From: Hydractinia symbiolongicarpus
Lineage: Eukaryota; Cnidaria; Hydrozoa; Anthoathecata; Hydractiniidae
Assembly (NCBI RefSeq): GCF_029227915.1
Contig: NC_079875.1
Location: 5,022,001-5,086,000, forward strand
DNA length: 64,000 nt
Direction of reading: 5' to 3'
Part shown: positions 44,753 through 56,801 of the stretch, one piece after another
Layout: the number at the start of each line of letters is the position of its first letter
Numbering within the stretch: position 1 is the first letter of the stretch
Position numbers and translations under genes: made by a program
The notes under the pieces: model-generated
Database searches by the model: none
Seen by the model: only the letters and a program-made list of their open reading frames with translations
What the model was told of the DNA's origin: nothing

Positions 44753-45796
44753 TTACTTAAATGTTTTTTCGGTACGCAAATAAAAAGAACCACCACAATA
44801 GACTTGCGAAGGTAAACATCCCAGGGATGGAAACTCAGCGATAACATTATGAAGTATACCCCCGTTCATCTTCTTTCTTTCCTTCTCCATGTACTTAACG
44901 CATTTTGGCATATAGACCATCGGTTCCTTCTGGTTTAAAAGTTGAAAGGTAGCTTTTGCGTACGGAGATGAAGACCAAAACCTATATTTGATTTCCAATG
45001 AAGATTCTTGTTTGGTCACCAGCAAACAATCCTCCTCATTCTGACTGTTTTTCTTAACGAAGCGTTCAGCATGACCAACCGTACTCAATGTTTTCTTGTC
45101 GACTCTCCATAAAGTGACGTCATTATGTATATCTGCAGTCAAAATCTTTCCAGTTATTTCCTTAAATACTTTTTCGTATTCAATTCCCCAGTCTTTCTTT
45201 TTGAAAGTATCTTTAAACTTTTTGAGCTCATTTCCACATTTTTCATTTAGGTCGTCAAAATACGATTTAGCATAACTTTTAAGTGCGTGCAGATCTTTTT
45301 CCTGCAAAATACTAACATCTGCAAGCTTGTCAGAAGACCAGAAATCTTCAAAACTTTCTTGATACGATTTTATTTCTTTTAAAAAACACTCAAAACTTTC
45401 CTTTGATTTTTTTTTCATCTCTCGAAAGTGAATAAAGGAAACATCTCTTTCAGCAATCTCTTGGAATTCATTTCGAGACGTTTTCATGTCCGAATTAAAT
45501 TCCTCAATTAATTCTGTCAATGGAGCATCGCAATCAAGGTAAGCAAAACATTTTCCCAACAAAGTATTTACCATAGCTTCATTGAGATCTTTAGAGGGTG
45601 GTTGCGAAGCTGTTAATTCCGTGCTTATTTCATCAATTTTATGTTCTAATACTTGAAACCTTTTCTGCATGGTGTGTTTAAATTCTTTAAGTTCAGTCTG
45701 CATATGGTTTTTGTTTTGCAGCATAGAAGTAGTTGCCAAGCTGAGATGGTAATGCACAGAATCTGCTAGGTGTGATTCCATATCTTTGCCACTCAC
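44753..45796 (-). CDS. TRAF-like last exon: coiled coil and divergent C-terminal domain
   Basis: The acceptor TTTTAG at 45797-45798 joins in phase 0 to the last zinc-finger exon (CEHK then VSGKDMESHLADS). About 230 residues are helical and rich in Lys/Glu/Phe. The rest (VTLWRVDKKTLSTVGHAERF onward, ending GGSFYLRTEKTFK) is probably beta-rich. It occupies the place of the MATH domain but lacks its usual hallmarks, so it may be a very divergent MATH domain or something new. Stop TAA at 44753-44755. Confidence 0.85.
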   Translation of the reverse strand: MSGKDMESHLADSVHYHLSLATTSMLQNKNHMQTELKEFKHTMQKRFQVLEHKIDEISTELTASQPPSKDLNEAMVNTLLGKCFAYLDCDAPLTELIEEFNSDMKTSRNEFQEIAERDVSFIHFREMKKKSKESFECFLKEIKSYQESFEDFWSSDKLADVSILQEKDLHALKSYAKSYFDDLNEKCGNELKKFKDTFKKKDWGIEYEKVFKEITGKILTADIHNDVTLWRVDKKTLSTVGHAERFVKKNSQNEEDCLLVTKQESSLEIKYRFWSSSPYAKATFQLLNQKEPMVYMPKCVKYMEKERKKMNGGILHNVIAEFPSLGCLPSQVYCGGSFYLRTEKTFK

Positions 45797-48700
45797 CTAA
45801 AATTACGTTTTAATAATTATAAAATAACGCGTAGCCACTGACACAAACATAAACATGCAACAAGTGGCGACTAAACAAATACAATTACTGACGTCCATCC
45901 ACCATCCATTTAAACTACAAAAAAATCTGTTACCATCCCTTTTATGGTCAAAATCAACGTTTTTTAATAAAGTTATAAGAAAATGCTTCAAACCCTTAAA
46001 CCGCAAATAAAAGAATTTTCCAGCTCCTTGTTTATCCCAACTTCTCGGCGTATTACGTTTAAGGGGATTTTACGTTTTTACACGCAATACTTTAATATTG
46101 TTAGTGGTGTTGACAATGGTAGGTCAAACAATGTTGAACAACAAGAGTTAAATTTAATTTCGGGAATTATCTTGGAATTCGCGAAATTTTGATTTTCTGT
46201 CAAAAGCGAAAAAAATTAAATTGCTTCAAAAAAACAATTTTCTTGTGTTAAATTTCATTCGCAAAAGTCCTCCCTTCCCTTTACTGTTATTCACACTTTA
46301 TTATATTTAGAAATTCTTAAAATTATTTCACTCACAAATTTAATTTCTCACAGATCGCAAAAATAAACCCTCGCGGAAAAATTATTTAAAGCAATTCGCG
46401 CAATTAGAATTTTCTAATTTTGCGATAATAAATTCTTGGGTTAAATTCGCAAAATTGGATTGTCGCAAAAACTTCTTCCTCTAAGGTACGTTTGTATTTT
46501 CGTGTTATTGAGGGTAACAAAGTCAAGTCTTTTGTGTCCATAAAATGAATAATTACAAAGACATCATAAAAACAAGAGCATGAAAGTCTAGAAGTAGCAT
46601 TCATGTAATACAGGACTCACATACCAAATCTTACAAGAGTACCTGTCGCATAAGTCCAGCGGTAGGTCAGAGCCAACCTGAAATTAAATTGGCAGCACCC
46701 AGGGGCATAAAGCCACTTCATCAACTCCGGTTACCCTTTCAATGCTTCTTGTCCAGGTACAGCAGGATTGTTAACCCTTTAAGCTAAGTAGGCCACCCCT
46801 CCCACAAGACCTAGGTGTAAAAGTTGGGTCACCCAAAGACAATTGTTAAGCCTCTAAGCTGGTTCTATGAGTAGTGTTCCTTTCTCTCCTAATGTTTTAA
46901 TATTTAAATGGCTCTTGAATGCCAGGACAGGCTTTATGATTTTACAAAGAAAAGAGATTAGTAAATTACTTTGAGCAGATGACTTAACATATATCATTGT
47001 GCAGAGAAGAACATTAAATACAATAACTACAATATGCATTGTTATTACCCGGGTAAGAGGGTGCCAACGATATTTTTGAAAATCGCGCAATGTGATTCGT
47101 TAGAACTTACGTCATAGCGGGCAATATTCCACGGTATTGCCTGCTACCATGGCAACCGTGTTTAAAGTTTTAATATGGCAGCATTAAATGTAAATAAACA
47201 CTTAAAAACTAAATAAAACGCGAAACAGAAGTGAAACTTACTTTTAACTTTTAAAGAATTCAATGTTGTAGCTACAATAAATGTTATGTTTACACGATAT
47301 TTGATTTTAAAAAAGAATATTTTTTGTTCCAATGTACGTTTCATATCGGAATAGTTTCTATAAAGACATGGTTTATATATCCTGCTTATAATTTTATATT
47401 TTTTTGTCGTAAAATGCAGTACCCGGATAATAATCCATATAATAACTGTTTATTTCGGGCAATACTTTCGAATATTGACCTCTGTCGCGTCAATATTCTC
47501 CGGTATTGTCCTCATAAACATTTATTATAGGGGTGAAAATCACTGGAAACTGTGCATTTCTAGGTTAAACATTTATGTATAAAATATGGTACATGACCAT
47601 GATATGACATGCTTATTTTACAAACCTTATGTTCACAACCACAAATTTTGTAAGGACACAACATCTCCTTGTGTTTGCAATTTTCCAAGTGAAGTCGTAA
47701 CTAAAGGTAAAAGATTAGATGCCACCTAGTACATGCCAAACAAACTGAATAATGTTAGCCTGTTTGAAATTGATATATAACACACTGATCACTTAAAAAA
47801 GACTTGGGTCTGGACCACATGATAAACCAGAAAGCTTCATAAAGCTATTTTAAAGCAGGATGTCATTGATGAATTAATAAAATGTACCTCGTGTTTTCCA
47901 ATGTTTTCTCCACATTTGTTAGGACAACTAACAGGCTTTTCTGTGCAGTCATTAAAGTGATTCTGAGAAAAAATAACACATCAACAGACATTAGAAAAAC
48001 TATAAAAAAACGCAACAATTGCAAAAAACTCAACGCAGAGGACACGTGAAAAGCTTTCGTCTATTCCCAATGAAAAAGTTTTGAAAAATCTAGCCTTCTG
48101 GCATGGAAAGATCGACCATAAAAAAAATTAATTTCCAAAATTATTGATGTTGGTAGTATCATTTTCTCGGTTGTTTAATACAAGAGTACTGCTAATAACA
48201 GGGGAGGGGAGTCAGATCAGTCATTAGTTGAGAATTTGTTTCTCGTTAATCATGGAGTATGTATCTTGTATGTGTTTTAAATAATTTATATAGAAGTCAC
48301 AAATACCAATAAACAATTCAGACATTGTTCTCCAAACAACGTGTAGTTTATTTCTGCTACCTTTCACTTTTGAGCTGAAGATGTAGTAACTGTTTTAAGA
48401 AGAATTTTATAGAACATAAAGGCCCTCAAAAGTTCTTGAAATTGTGGCCATTTGTTACATTGGTGGATCACATCCTGAAAATTTTACGTAAAACAGAACA
48501 GTCGATTTTCATTGTGATTTTGTTGAAATTTGTATGCATACAGATATAAATAACATTTATCTCCTGAAATTTAAAAAATAATCGTAATCTTTTAAAAATG
48601 TAAACAAAGTTGAAAAAACAATTTTGAATACATTTTTAGGTAAAGGTCAATGTAAGTCATCAAGTGGAAAGCTAGCCCACATTTGCAATGATGAAGAAGA

Positions 48701-51700
48701 AATTCGAAGACAAAAACTATCTTGCATCATCAATCACACATCAATAACAGAACAAGTTTCAATTTGTACCTCACCGCGATGATTCAGAAGATGAAATTGA
48801 CTAAAAAACATACTATTAAAAATAAAAATGAAGTTAAAGCAAAAGAAAATGCTGCCACAGTAATTTAAAAACTCATCACTAATGGACCAAATCTTTTACC
48901 GATGATTTGGTACCAGTTGTCTTCTCTAGGGCTTGATATCCTGGTCAATTCATCTGTCATGGCGAGGAAGAAAAGGAACCTTGGTGAACCTTATAGTCAG
49001 AACTTCATTCAGTGAAAAGGCATTCATATGGTAAATATTGAATTTCAAAGAAGGGGACAAAGTTGGGTTAATAAAGGTAATTTTATATACGTTCAAGCCT
49101 ATCAATGGGGAAAACGAACGACAAACCTGGAGTAAGAGTGTGTAAGAGTATTGAATGAATGGATGAAAAAATAAGAGAATGTAGGCCAATATTCATGAAA
49201 TGCATAATGCAACTTTAATCATTAGCTGATTTTATCCACAGTTGCGAGTGAGAAACAGTATATAAAATGACTCTGCACAACACAAGAATAAACAATAAAA
49301 CAGGACTGCATCACACTATCTAAAACGACGGCCACTTTAGACAAGAAAAATTATCTAGATAAATGTTATGACCACATTAACAACGGTCCATACGCAGGCC
49401 TCAAACGAGACAGAAACTTTCATGCGGAGCCCTAAGAACATCATGATACGTTTGAATAAAACGACAATCGCATCGATGATAGATTGTATTACAAAGTTCG
49501 ACCTTCAGACACTCCACCGCCTCGATTCTATGGTCTTCTTACAATACACAAACAGGGAATTTCAACATGCGTAATTGTGTCATGTACAGAATCTCCTTTG
49601 TATAATCTGTAAGAAGCTTTCAATTACACACAGAGTGATTACTGTAATAACTCAAATGTTTTCGAAATTTATCTCAAACATACGGATTCAAGACGACAAG
49701 TGGTATGTTTTTTTGTTATTTCAATGTACTCAAAAATACCGATAAAGGAAACATCATACATCATCATGGAAGTACTGCTAAATAGTGATAAGTATGAGAA
49801 CAAATACATACTAATGTTCTTGATAGAAGTAGTGCTTACAACAACATGGTATAGACGAGATCCTAACGCAAACTGATAGTGTGGATATGGGTGGCTGAAA
49901 TATGCAGGCTCATGACACTACAGTTTTCATCAATTTCAGATCATGCTCCCAGGGTTTGGAAAAGATTTGTGGATGACGTCTTCTTAATAATTAAAATATC
50001 AAATTAAAAGATTGCGATTCTGTTTATGTCGGTGAATCGAAGCGAATATTCAAGCAACGTATGTTCCAGGGCAGCTGTATACAACAAAGATAAACAAAAA
50101 TGAGATTGCAGACTATAGCTGGAAAACAGATATTAATATAAACTGGGATAATAAAACGATCATAGACTGAGAGTTCGGCTTGGTTGGAAAGAAAGAAAGG
50201 TAAAAGAAATATAGTGTGACAAAAATAATCATATCAATAGTATTTCCTATCAATAGTTAACTTCAAAAATTAATTAATTAGTTTGATCTCGATCGATAAA
50301 CGTCGATGATAGCCATGTCTGTCGAAACGTAGTCTAAAATAAACTTGCTTGTTCATGACATGGTAACCATATTTCTGTTTACATTTATTGTGACAGACAA
50401 ATAGCTCTGTTCTGCCCAATCTTGGAACGCGCCCCGTCTTAAGACTGGCCAGGCCAATCTTCCGACAGTGACAAATGGGTGGCCAGTCTTAAGACTGGAC
50501 TGCCCAATCTATGGACGTACATGCCCAATCTTAGAACAATTGTGGAAGACAAACAGAACAATAAAATTTTTAGAATTTACCTCTTAATAGGAACTTTAAA
50601 TTGAAACTTTTCTTGGAAAATCAAAAGCCAAAAATTTATATATACCATGTATTTTATGTATATAAAATTGAAACTACTCAACCATTTTAGCATAGTCTAT
50701 AAAGTTTTTCTTCTATAGACTATGATATTAGCTAGCTGGCTACAGCTCGCTAGCTGGCTAAACATCTCATCCAATGAAATTAACGTCTAGCTAACTAATA
50801 ATATGGTTGAATACGACTTTTCTGATACTTCATAAATATAAACATTTTATTTTTAAAATTTAGCCACTATTACAAGCTGTATATAAATGCTAAATGTATA
50901 ACACATGCTCTACCAGCTACCTAGCTACGATTTTCACTCTACTGTGTCCAAAAACAGGCGGGGTCAATTCAACAGTACCCAAAATAAGATGTTTTATTGG
51001 GCCTGAGAATGTTTGTTGGGAGTCGCAAAAAACACAGCTCGTGTGGTGCATCCCTTCCTTAAAATTTAAACAGCGCCAAAGATGGGCCTAACATGGTCTT
51101 TTGCCCAATCTTGTGACGCCCTGCCCAGTCTTAAGACTGGCCGGCCAGTCTTAAGACTGGGCAATTTTATGTCCAAAGATTGGGCAGCGTCCTAAGATTG
51201 GGCAGAACAGCTCCACTTTTTAGTGGTGTATGACACCTAATAAAAAAAAATTTGTCTGTAAATTCTGAAAAGTTTGTCTGGACACAACTAAAAAATTAAA
51301 AGACAGTGAACACTATGGCTGTATTCTTTTTGAATTTTAAAAAATATACTTGATATTTGTATGCGTACCAATTTCATTAAAATCACATACACGTTCGCTG
51401 AGTTATAAAAATTTACATTTTTGGTTTGTAAATCACTGGTCTGTATTTAAACATTTTTAGAAAATTGTACATAACTTTTTAATGAAAAGAGCTATTGCGC
51501 TCAGATATTCAGTATTTGAACCCAGAGTCACAATTGTAACAATTGGTCAACTGGTCCAAATATACCCTTGTTCGTTCAAAATATTCAAACACATAATATT
51601 TAATGTTTGTGCTATAAAAAATTTAAAAAACTGTAAACCATACCTCTTCATCCTTTAAAAAATAGTTCACGTTACAATAACTACACACTACCAATCGAAA

Positions 51701-54700
51701 CTTGCATGTCTCTTGATGATTCAGTAAATTTGCCCGCACCACCTTAAAATCGCAATTCTTGCAAGGACATTGAACAATAGTGAACATGCACGATGCATTG
51801 CAATGCTCCTATGAAGTAAACAAAGTTTATGCAAATTGGAATCATCTACAGATTCATTCTACACACCGTTCTACTACTCTTTCTAGCATATATCATCTCC
51901 TTTATTAAAAGCAAGATTCTGAACGTACTTTTATTCATTTTTCAATGGGCTAACAACTAGTCTACTATATGATGGGAACTTGCCGTCTGTAAGCCAAAGA
52001 TGGTAACTGCAAATAGTGGCGAATAAAATTCTATGGATTTTTCCATTGACATGTAATGTTTAAATAAAACTACTGTACCTGTAAATTCCCCAGAGTACCA
52101 ATCCATTCACATCCACTCCTTGTGTTGACACATTTTACGTTCACACCAAGTATCATACGATGGACCATCTCATTAGGAAATACCTGAAATTAGAATTTTT
52201 TTTCTAATAAATTAATACATGTATTTTGTTTGTTGGTCCGCATACCAATTTAGTGTTAAAAATGCATGACGTATTTCTGGCCGAATTAGCAAATGCAACA
52301 TATTTTAACTGACTTACGCGGAGTTTTTACGAGCTAATGCATTTTTAACACTAAATTGGTATTTGGATCAACAAACAAAATACAAGGTCATATTTCCAGA
52401 CATCTGCCACAACTACTTTCTTACAAAGTACCTTTTTCAATTTTTTACACTTTTTTATAGTTTGCACTTATTGTTTGGTATAGATGCAAAGTCCAATAGA
52501 AAAAAAGTACAGAAAATCAAAATCTGAGCAAACATAGATTGAAAATCAATTATACGTAGATCATATATCTATATGCTCATATGATCATATATGCATGAAA
52601 TTAAAGATCAATTGATCCTTTCTAGCTGCAAACAGTAACGTGTTGCTTTATTTTAAACTCAAAATTAACTGTAGAGAAATCATTGCAGAGAGTAGTAGTT
52701 AGAGATATTTTTTTTAAACAAAATTTACAGCATGTTTATAAAAACAGAATATTCATGCAGAAAAGCAGGCTACGCCAAGTGTTGCAAGCCTGGGGTATCT
52801 ATAAAAATGTGTGCAGTGTTCTTAACAAATGTTTGTCTTCAAACTTGGTGTGCAATTATTTGCAATGTTAAAATTGCACATGTGGTGTCTGTCAAACTTG
52901 TGCGGTCACATGTGTGAAAAAAAGCAGAAAATATAACAACGAAAAAAAGAAATTGTTTTTTCCAGATCATAGTTCAGTTGTTTTTTACAGCAATACATAA
53001 ACATTTAAACCTCCCAGTGAAAAATAAACTAACATAATTTTGTGCTTAGACTATACATCATTAAAAACAGTTTAACCCCTTGCGGTTAAATTAAATCATC
53101 ACAGAAAACGCTAAAATTTTATGTAATTAAATCCTATCTTTTCTTTCGCGTTGAACTTTAATAACTTTCATAATAACTTTCAAGCTTAAGAATTTATACT
53201 GATGTTATTTTGCATACTATTTATTAACTTAGTTTCTATTTATTATAAATTTAATAATTTTTTGCAATATTTTCTTTAATTTCCAGAGTATATAAAGACC
53301 AAATTATATGGCCAGTACGGCCATATAATTTGGTCTTGATATGTAACTAATATTTTTTTATGTTTTTAATGTAGTTTTACATAATATAAATCTTTCCTCT
53401 CACCCTTCAATATTTTTTTCATTATGTTTCAATATTTTTTTTAACTTTGAAATCGAACAAAAAAATCCCGCAAAATACCAGTGTAGAAAATCTGATCTAA
53501 TGAGAGAATTAAAGATGGAATGAATCTGAAATTTGTTGAAGGGTTTCAGTATTGCATAATTTCCTTACCACAAAAATATTTTTGAGTTAGGTTAAATTTA
53601 GATACCCAGATGCACTACAAAATACCTGTGGTAGGTAGCGCAAAATAACAAATATTCTAAACAACTTTTTAGAAAGTATAGATTTGTTGAATCATTCCTG
53701 TGTTTAGTTAGAGTGATTATATGATAGTTTTGCTATTTTATTGTAGCAAAATATAGTCTTCTTGAGGTTGGATATTGCAAGTAATTAGATTAGTTAATAA
53801 AAAATAAAATCCTACTGACATAATTTAGTGATTTTTTGTAAAATAAGTTTTATCCTTTTATATTATAACATAAGGAAAGGTTTACATCCTGAAGTGATTT
53901 TTTTATTTAGTAAGCATCCTTAGAGAGTTCATGTTAGTAAAAGTTCAAATCTCCAGGGATTCACCTAAGTCAATCCAAAGACTATTGATGTATAATTTTT
54001 AGTCCCCAAAGCAAATGATACAAAGTTTTGCTCCAACAAAACCACTATCGAACCACCAAAATTTAGACGTGATTGTCGAGATAATTATAAAAAAAAAGTG
54101 AATCTCTTATAAAAAATCTCCCAACTATATGTATAAGCTACTATCCTAATTTGCAGTTATCCCTGACTCTTGTATGATAGCTGGACATAAATAAGCTCAC
54201 ATGAGATTTCTGTAATGCCCACTACACTATACATAAATACCCTTTTTATATTTTTAAAGAAAACAAAGTTGTTAAAAAGATGCGAAAAATGTAGTTCAAA
54301 ATTTATACCTTGGAACATGCAATCTCTGACCGACATGTTGGACACAAAACTGGCTTCTCCCTGAAAAAAGAGAAAGATATAATAATAGTCCAGATAAAAT
54401 TTTATTTTACTAAAGACATATATAAATTAAACTACTGAACAGGTCTTTAGGACCCTCCCCTTGTTGACAGTCCTCTAGATATTCACTAATTTTTTTAACA
54501 TATATTTTCTTGTATTTGCTACAAGGAACATGATCGAAGTATTCCACCTATGAATTATTATGTGCCTACATAATTCTTTTAAAAATTGAAACTGATTGAT
54601 CTCCAAAGAAGCCTTTATGCAATATTTTATTTGTAATAATAAAATATTGATTGCAACATCAAATACAAAAGTCAAAAATATTTCCATTCATTTTTATTTT

Positions 54701-55545
54701 CTTCAATTTAAAGTATGTGAGCAATGAAATGCATGGGAAGTGCTACATATGACTTTAATAGTGTGAAATTTATTAAAAGGACTGGTATAAGTAAACTGTT
54801 ATCCATTTAGTTAGTCATTTTGCTTGAGAAAAATTCCATTAAGAGAATTAATTCAGGGAAGAATTAAATTTTGCAAAATTGGAAAGTCCTCATATTTTGT
54901 AGGAATTAAAGTTCCAAATTTCACAATAAAAGAATTTGATGACATTTCCTTAATCAACTTATACCTTTCTGATGGACTTTTATGTAGGAAACAATAAATA
55001 AAGATTGTCAAAGTCTCAATTCAATTTATTATACGTATATATATAGATCTCAGAAAAAAAAAAAAAATGGTGTATATAAAATTGTTTCTTTAAAAACAGA
55101 AAAAAAGTCAATCTTTAGCTAATTACCCAAACCATGAAATGAGAATTAATATACCTATATTGTATCTATTTCAAATTATCTATAGATTTTCAGCCCTTTG
55201 GGCCAACCGTGATGGTAGCCACTCCTATCCCCATATCCCCCATCCATCACCCCCAAAAAATTTTCTATGGGGCCTTTGTAAACATTCAAAAGTGTTGATA
55301 GTTAGTTACCTATCTAGTTTTTTACACATTACACAACTTTTTCATATAAAAAAAATCATATTTAAAAAAATATCATACAATGTAGATGATCTGATAATAT
55401 TTTCGTAACATGATTGGCATGACCCATGAGTACAAAAAAACTGCACAGGTTTTCGCATCAACTTCAAACAAACCATGCAATACATATCTGGGTTGTCATT
55501 TGATACAACTTCAACATCATAACCTTCAGTAAAACCTTTCTCCAT
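44753..55545 (-). CDS. TRAF-type RING / zinc-finger / coiled-coil protein (7 exons)
   Basis: About 560 residues, a typical TRAF length. Exons on -: 55545-55379, 54360-54309, 52183-52079, 51808-51644, 47962-47888, 47700-47626, 45796-44753. All phases fit. RING: C23-x2-C26, C38-x-H40, C43-x2-C46, C62-x2-C65 (CMVC, CTHGSCQSC, CPTC), complete across the first intron. TRAF-type zinc fingers follow: VKCVNTRSGCEWIGTLGNLQ, EHCNASCMFTIVQCPC, LLNHQETCKF, HFNDCTEKPVSCPNKCG, LRLHLENCKHKEMLCPY. The last exon (347 codons) is mostly coiled coil (KEFKHTMQKRFQVLEHKIDE and later). Expected role: an E3 ligase/adaptor in innate or TNF/IL-1-type signalling. Odd: the C-terminal 110 residues do not show a clear TRAF-C/MATH signature. 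It is convergent with the A2M gene. Confidence 0.9.
49330..50345 (+). mobile_element. Second Penelope-like retroelement, decayed, in a TRAF intron
   Basis: Short open pieces on +: PSDTPPPRFYGLLTIHKQG (about 49500), then VWKRFVDDVFLIIK with the RT catalytic VDD at 49969-49977, then CDSVYVGESKRIFKQR (GIY-YIG, about 50010-50060). Frames change between pieces. The 3' part (about 50290-50335) has CGATGATAGCCATGTCTGTC GAAACGTAGTC, similar to the hammerhead ribozyme seen in such elements. It lies antisense to the TRAF-like gene. Confidence 0.8.
50408..51209. mobile_element. Non-autonomous inverted-repeat element (MITE)
   Basis: 802 bp with terminal inverted repeats TGTTCTGCCCAATCTTGGAA at 50408 and its near complement ending at 51209. 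Inside both ends are several copies of the 16-bp palindrome CCAGTCTTAAGACTGG (about 50484, 51126, 51146; a worn one near 50434). No coding capacity. It lies in the TRAF-like gene intron. Confidence 0.85.
52220..52384. mobile_element. Small foldback MITE
   Basis: 165 bp. The left arm TGTATTTTGTTTGTTG…ATACCAATTTAGTGTTAAAA is repeated inverted at 52337-52384, with about 48-bp arms and few mismatches. It lies just upstream of a TRAF zinc-finger exon, on the intron side. Confidence 0.85.
53295..53337. repeat. Perfect 19-bp hairpin
   Basis: Arms AAGACCAAATTATATGGCC and its exact complement around AGTAC, in the intron between the RING and first zinc-finger exons. It could be a minimal foldback element. 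Confidence 0.9.
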
Positions 55546-56054
55546 GAGTATATACCTAAATAATTTTAGAAACAATCGCAAAATCAGTCGACAGTTAGTT
55601 CCTTTTCTCTATTTTCTCCCTCCCTTTTTAATTTTCGTCTGTTTTTGTCAATCAATGTAAATTCTCGGAAATTATGTCTCAATATGGAGCGCCATTTGTT
55701 TCTATTTTTATGGCATTATATTCAACAAACCAAAATTAATTTCGGCTTTTTTTGACCCCGCGAGCTCTTTGAATCCTCCAAAATACTTTAGTGATTCTTG
55801 GGTATCTAAATTTCGTCTTAATATTGGTTTAAAATTAAAAAAAATATTTAGATTAAAATGAAGAGGACGGCAGTGATAAAAGACATTTAAAACAAGAGTA
55901 CGTAATTCTAGCGACATATAAATTTTAGAACATGTACTTAAAAACTTTTTATGTAAGGAAAAGATTTTCTTGTTATCTTTCCAAAAACAGCGTAAAAGTT
56001 GAACTTTAGTCTTTGTTTACAATTTCCGCAAATCAAACCATATATAGGGAGAGC

Positions 56055-56252
56055 TTCGGAGAACCAACCTCGTCCCCAGGGGCTTTGCCTTTTTAACATT
56101 GGGGCCAGCGCCAACAAGTAAGCGCTAGCGGGTTTGACATTGGTAACAAACCTTAATATGGCACCACCAAAAACGTCTACTCAGGGCCCTTTTTTTAATA
56201 ATGGTCCTGGTATTAACAAAAAAGAGAAAAGCTCTGGGCTCGAGGTTGGTGG
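56055..56252. mobile_element. Probable MITE in the divergent promoter region
   Basis: It begins AACCAACCTCGTCCCCAGGG and ends GCTCTGGGCTCGAGGTTGGT, which are imperfect inverted repeats. The sequence between is relatively GC-rich and non-coding. The CTGGGGACGAGGTT core is shared with about 2653. Confidence 0.65.
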
Positions 56253-56801
56253 AAAGTTGGAAATGTGTGCAACACGCTCTTCGAAAGAAATAGAAGTTAT
56301 GTAGGATTAGCTGTGTTTATGATATAAATTGCACTGTAAATTGTCGCAAGTGGCTTTCTGAGAAGCGACTGCTCCTACTCTGCTAGCTGTCCAGAACACC
56401 TAGTGTTAGGAGGGACGCGGATGAGTCTCATTGGCAGCGGATAATCATAAACGACAAAAAAGTCAAAAATAGCGCCTCATAAATACTTCTTTACCTGCAT
56501 TTTTATACCCTGCATTATACTCTCTAAACACAGGACTAGTTATTAATACATGTGCTGCAGTTTTTCTATTATCATATTTCAAGATAATAGAAAAATAATG
56601 TTCTTTTATAGTTTAATTGCATATTCATTTGTATAAATTTGTTATTTCACTGCATTATTTGCATTGAAAACTTAATAATAGCAGGTCCGCAAAATATTTG
56701 TTTATAAATCATTTTTTTGTACACAAATCTTTCTGCTGGACATAATTCATATTGCGAAAGCTGGCTGCTCCACATAAAACCTCTGTCATTATTTGGCCAG
56801 T

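Larger units (their letters stand above)
45797..54308 (-). other. Introns of the TRAF-like gene
   Basis: 45799-47625, 47701-47887, 47963-51643, 51809-52078 and 52184-54308. Besides the listed elements (Penelope-like, two MITEs, hairpin), there are traces of dispersed repeats at about 46640-46860 and 47050-47520 (paired GGGCAATATT motifs). No further exon is needed, since phases close without one. Confidence 0.55.

Noticed and set aside
55708-55917. 69-codon open frame on - upstream of the TRAF-like start
   Set aside because: No domain, and no phase-compatible donor joining it to the RING exon; at most 5' UTR.
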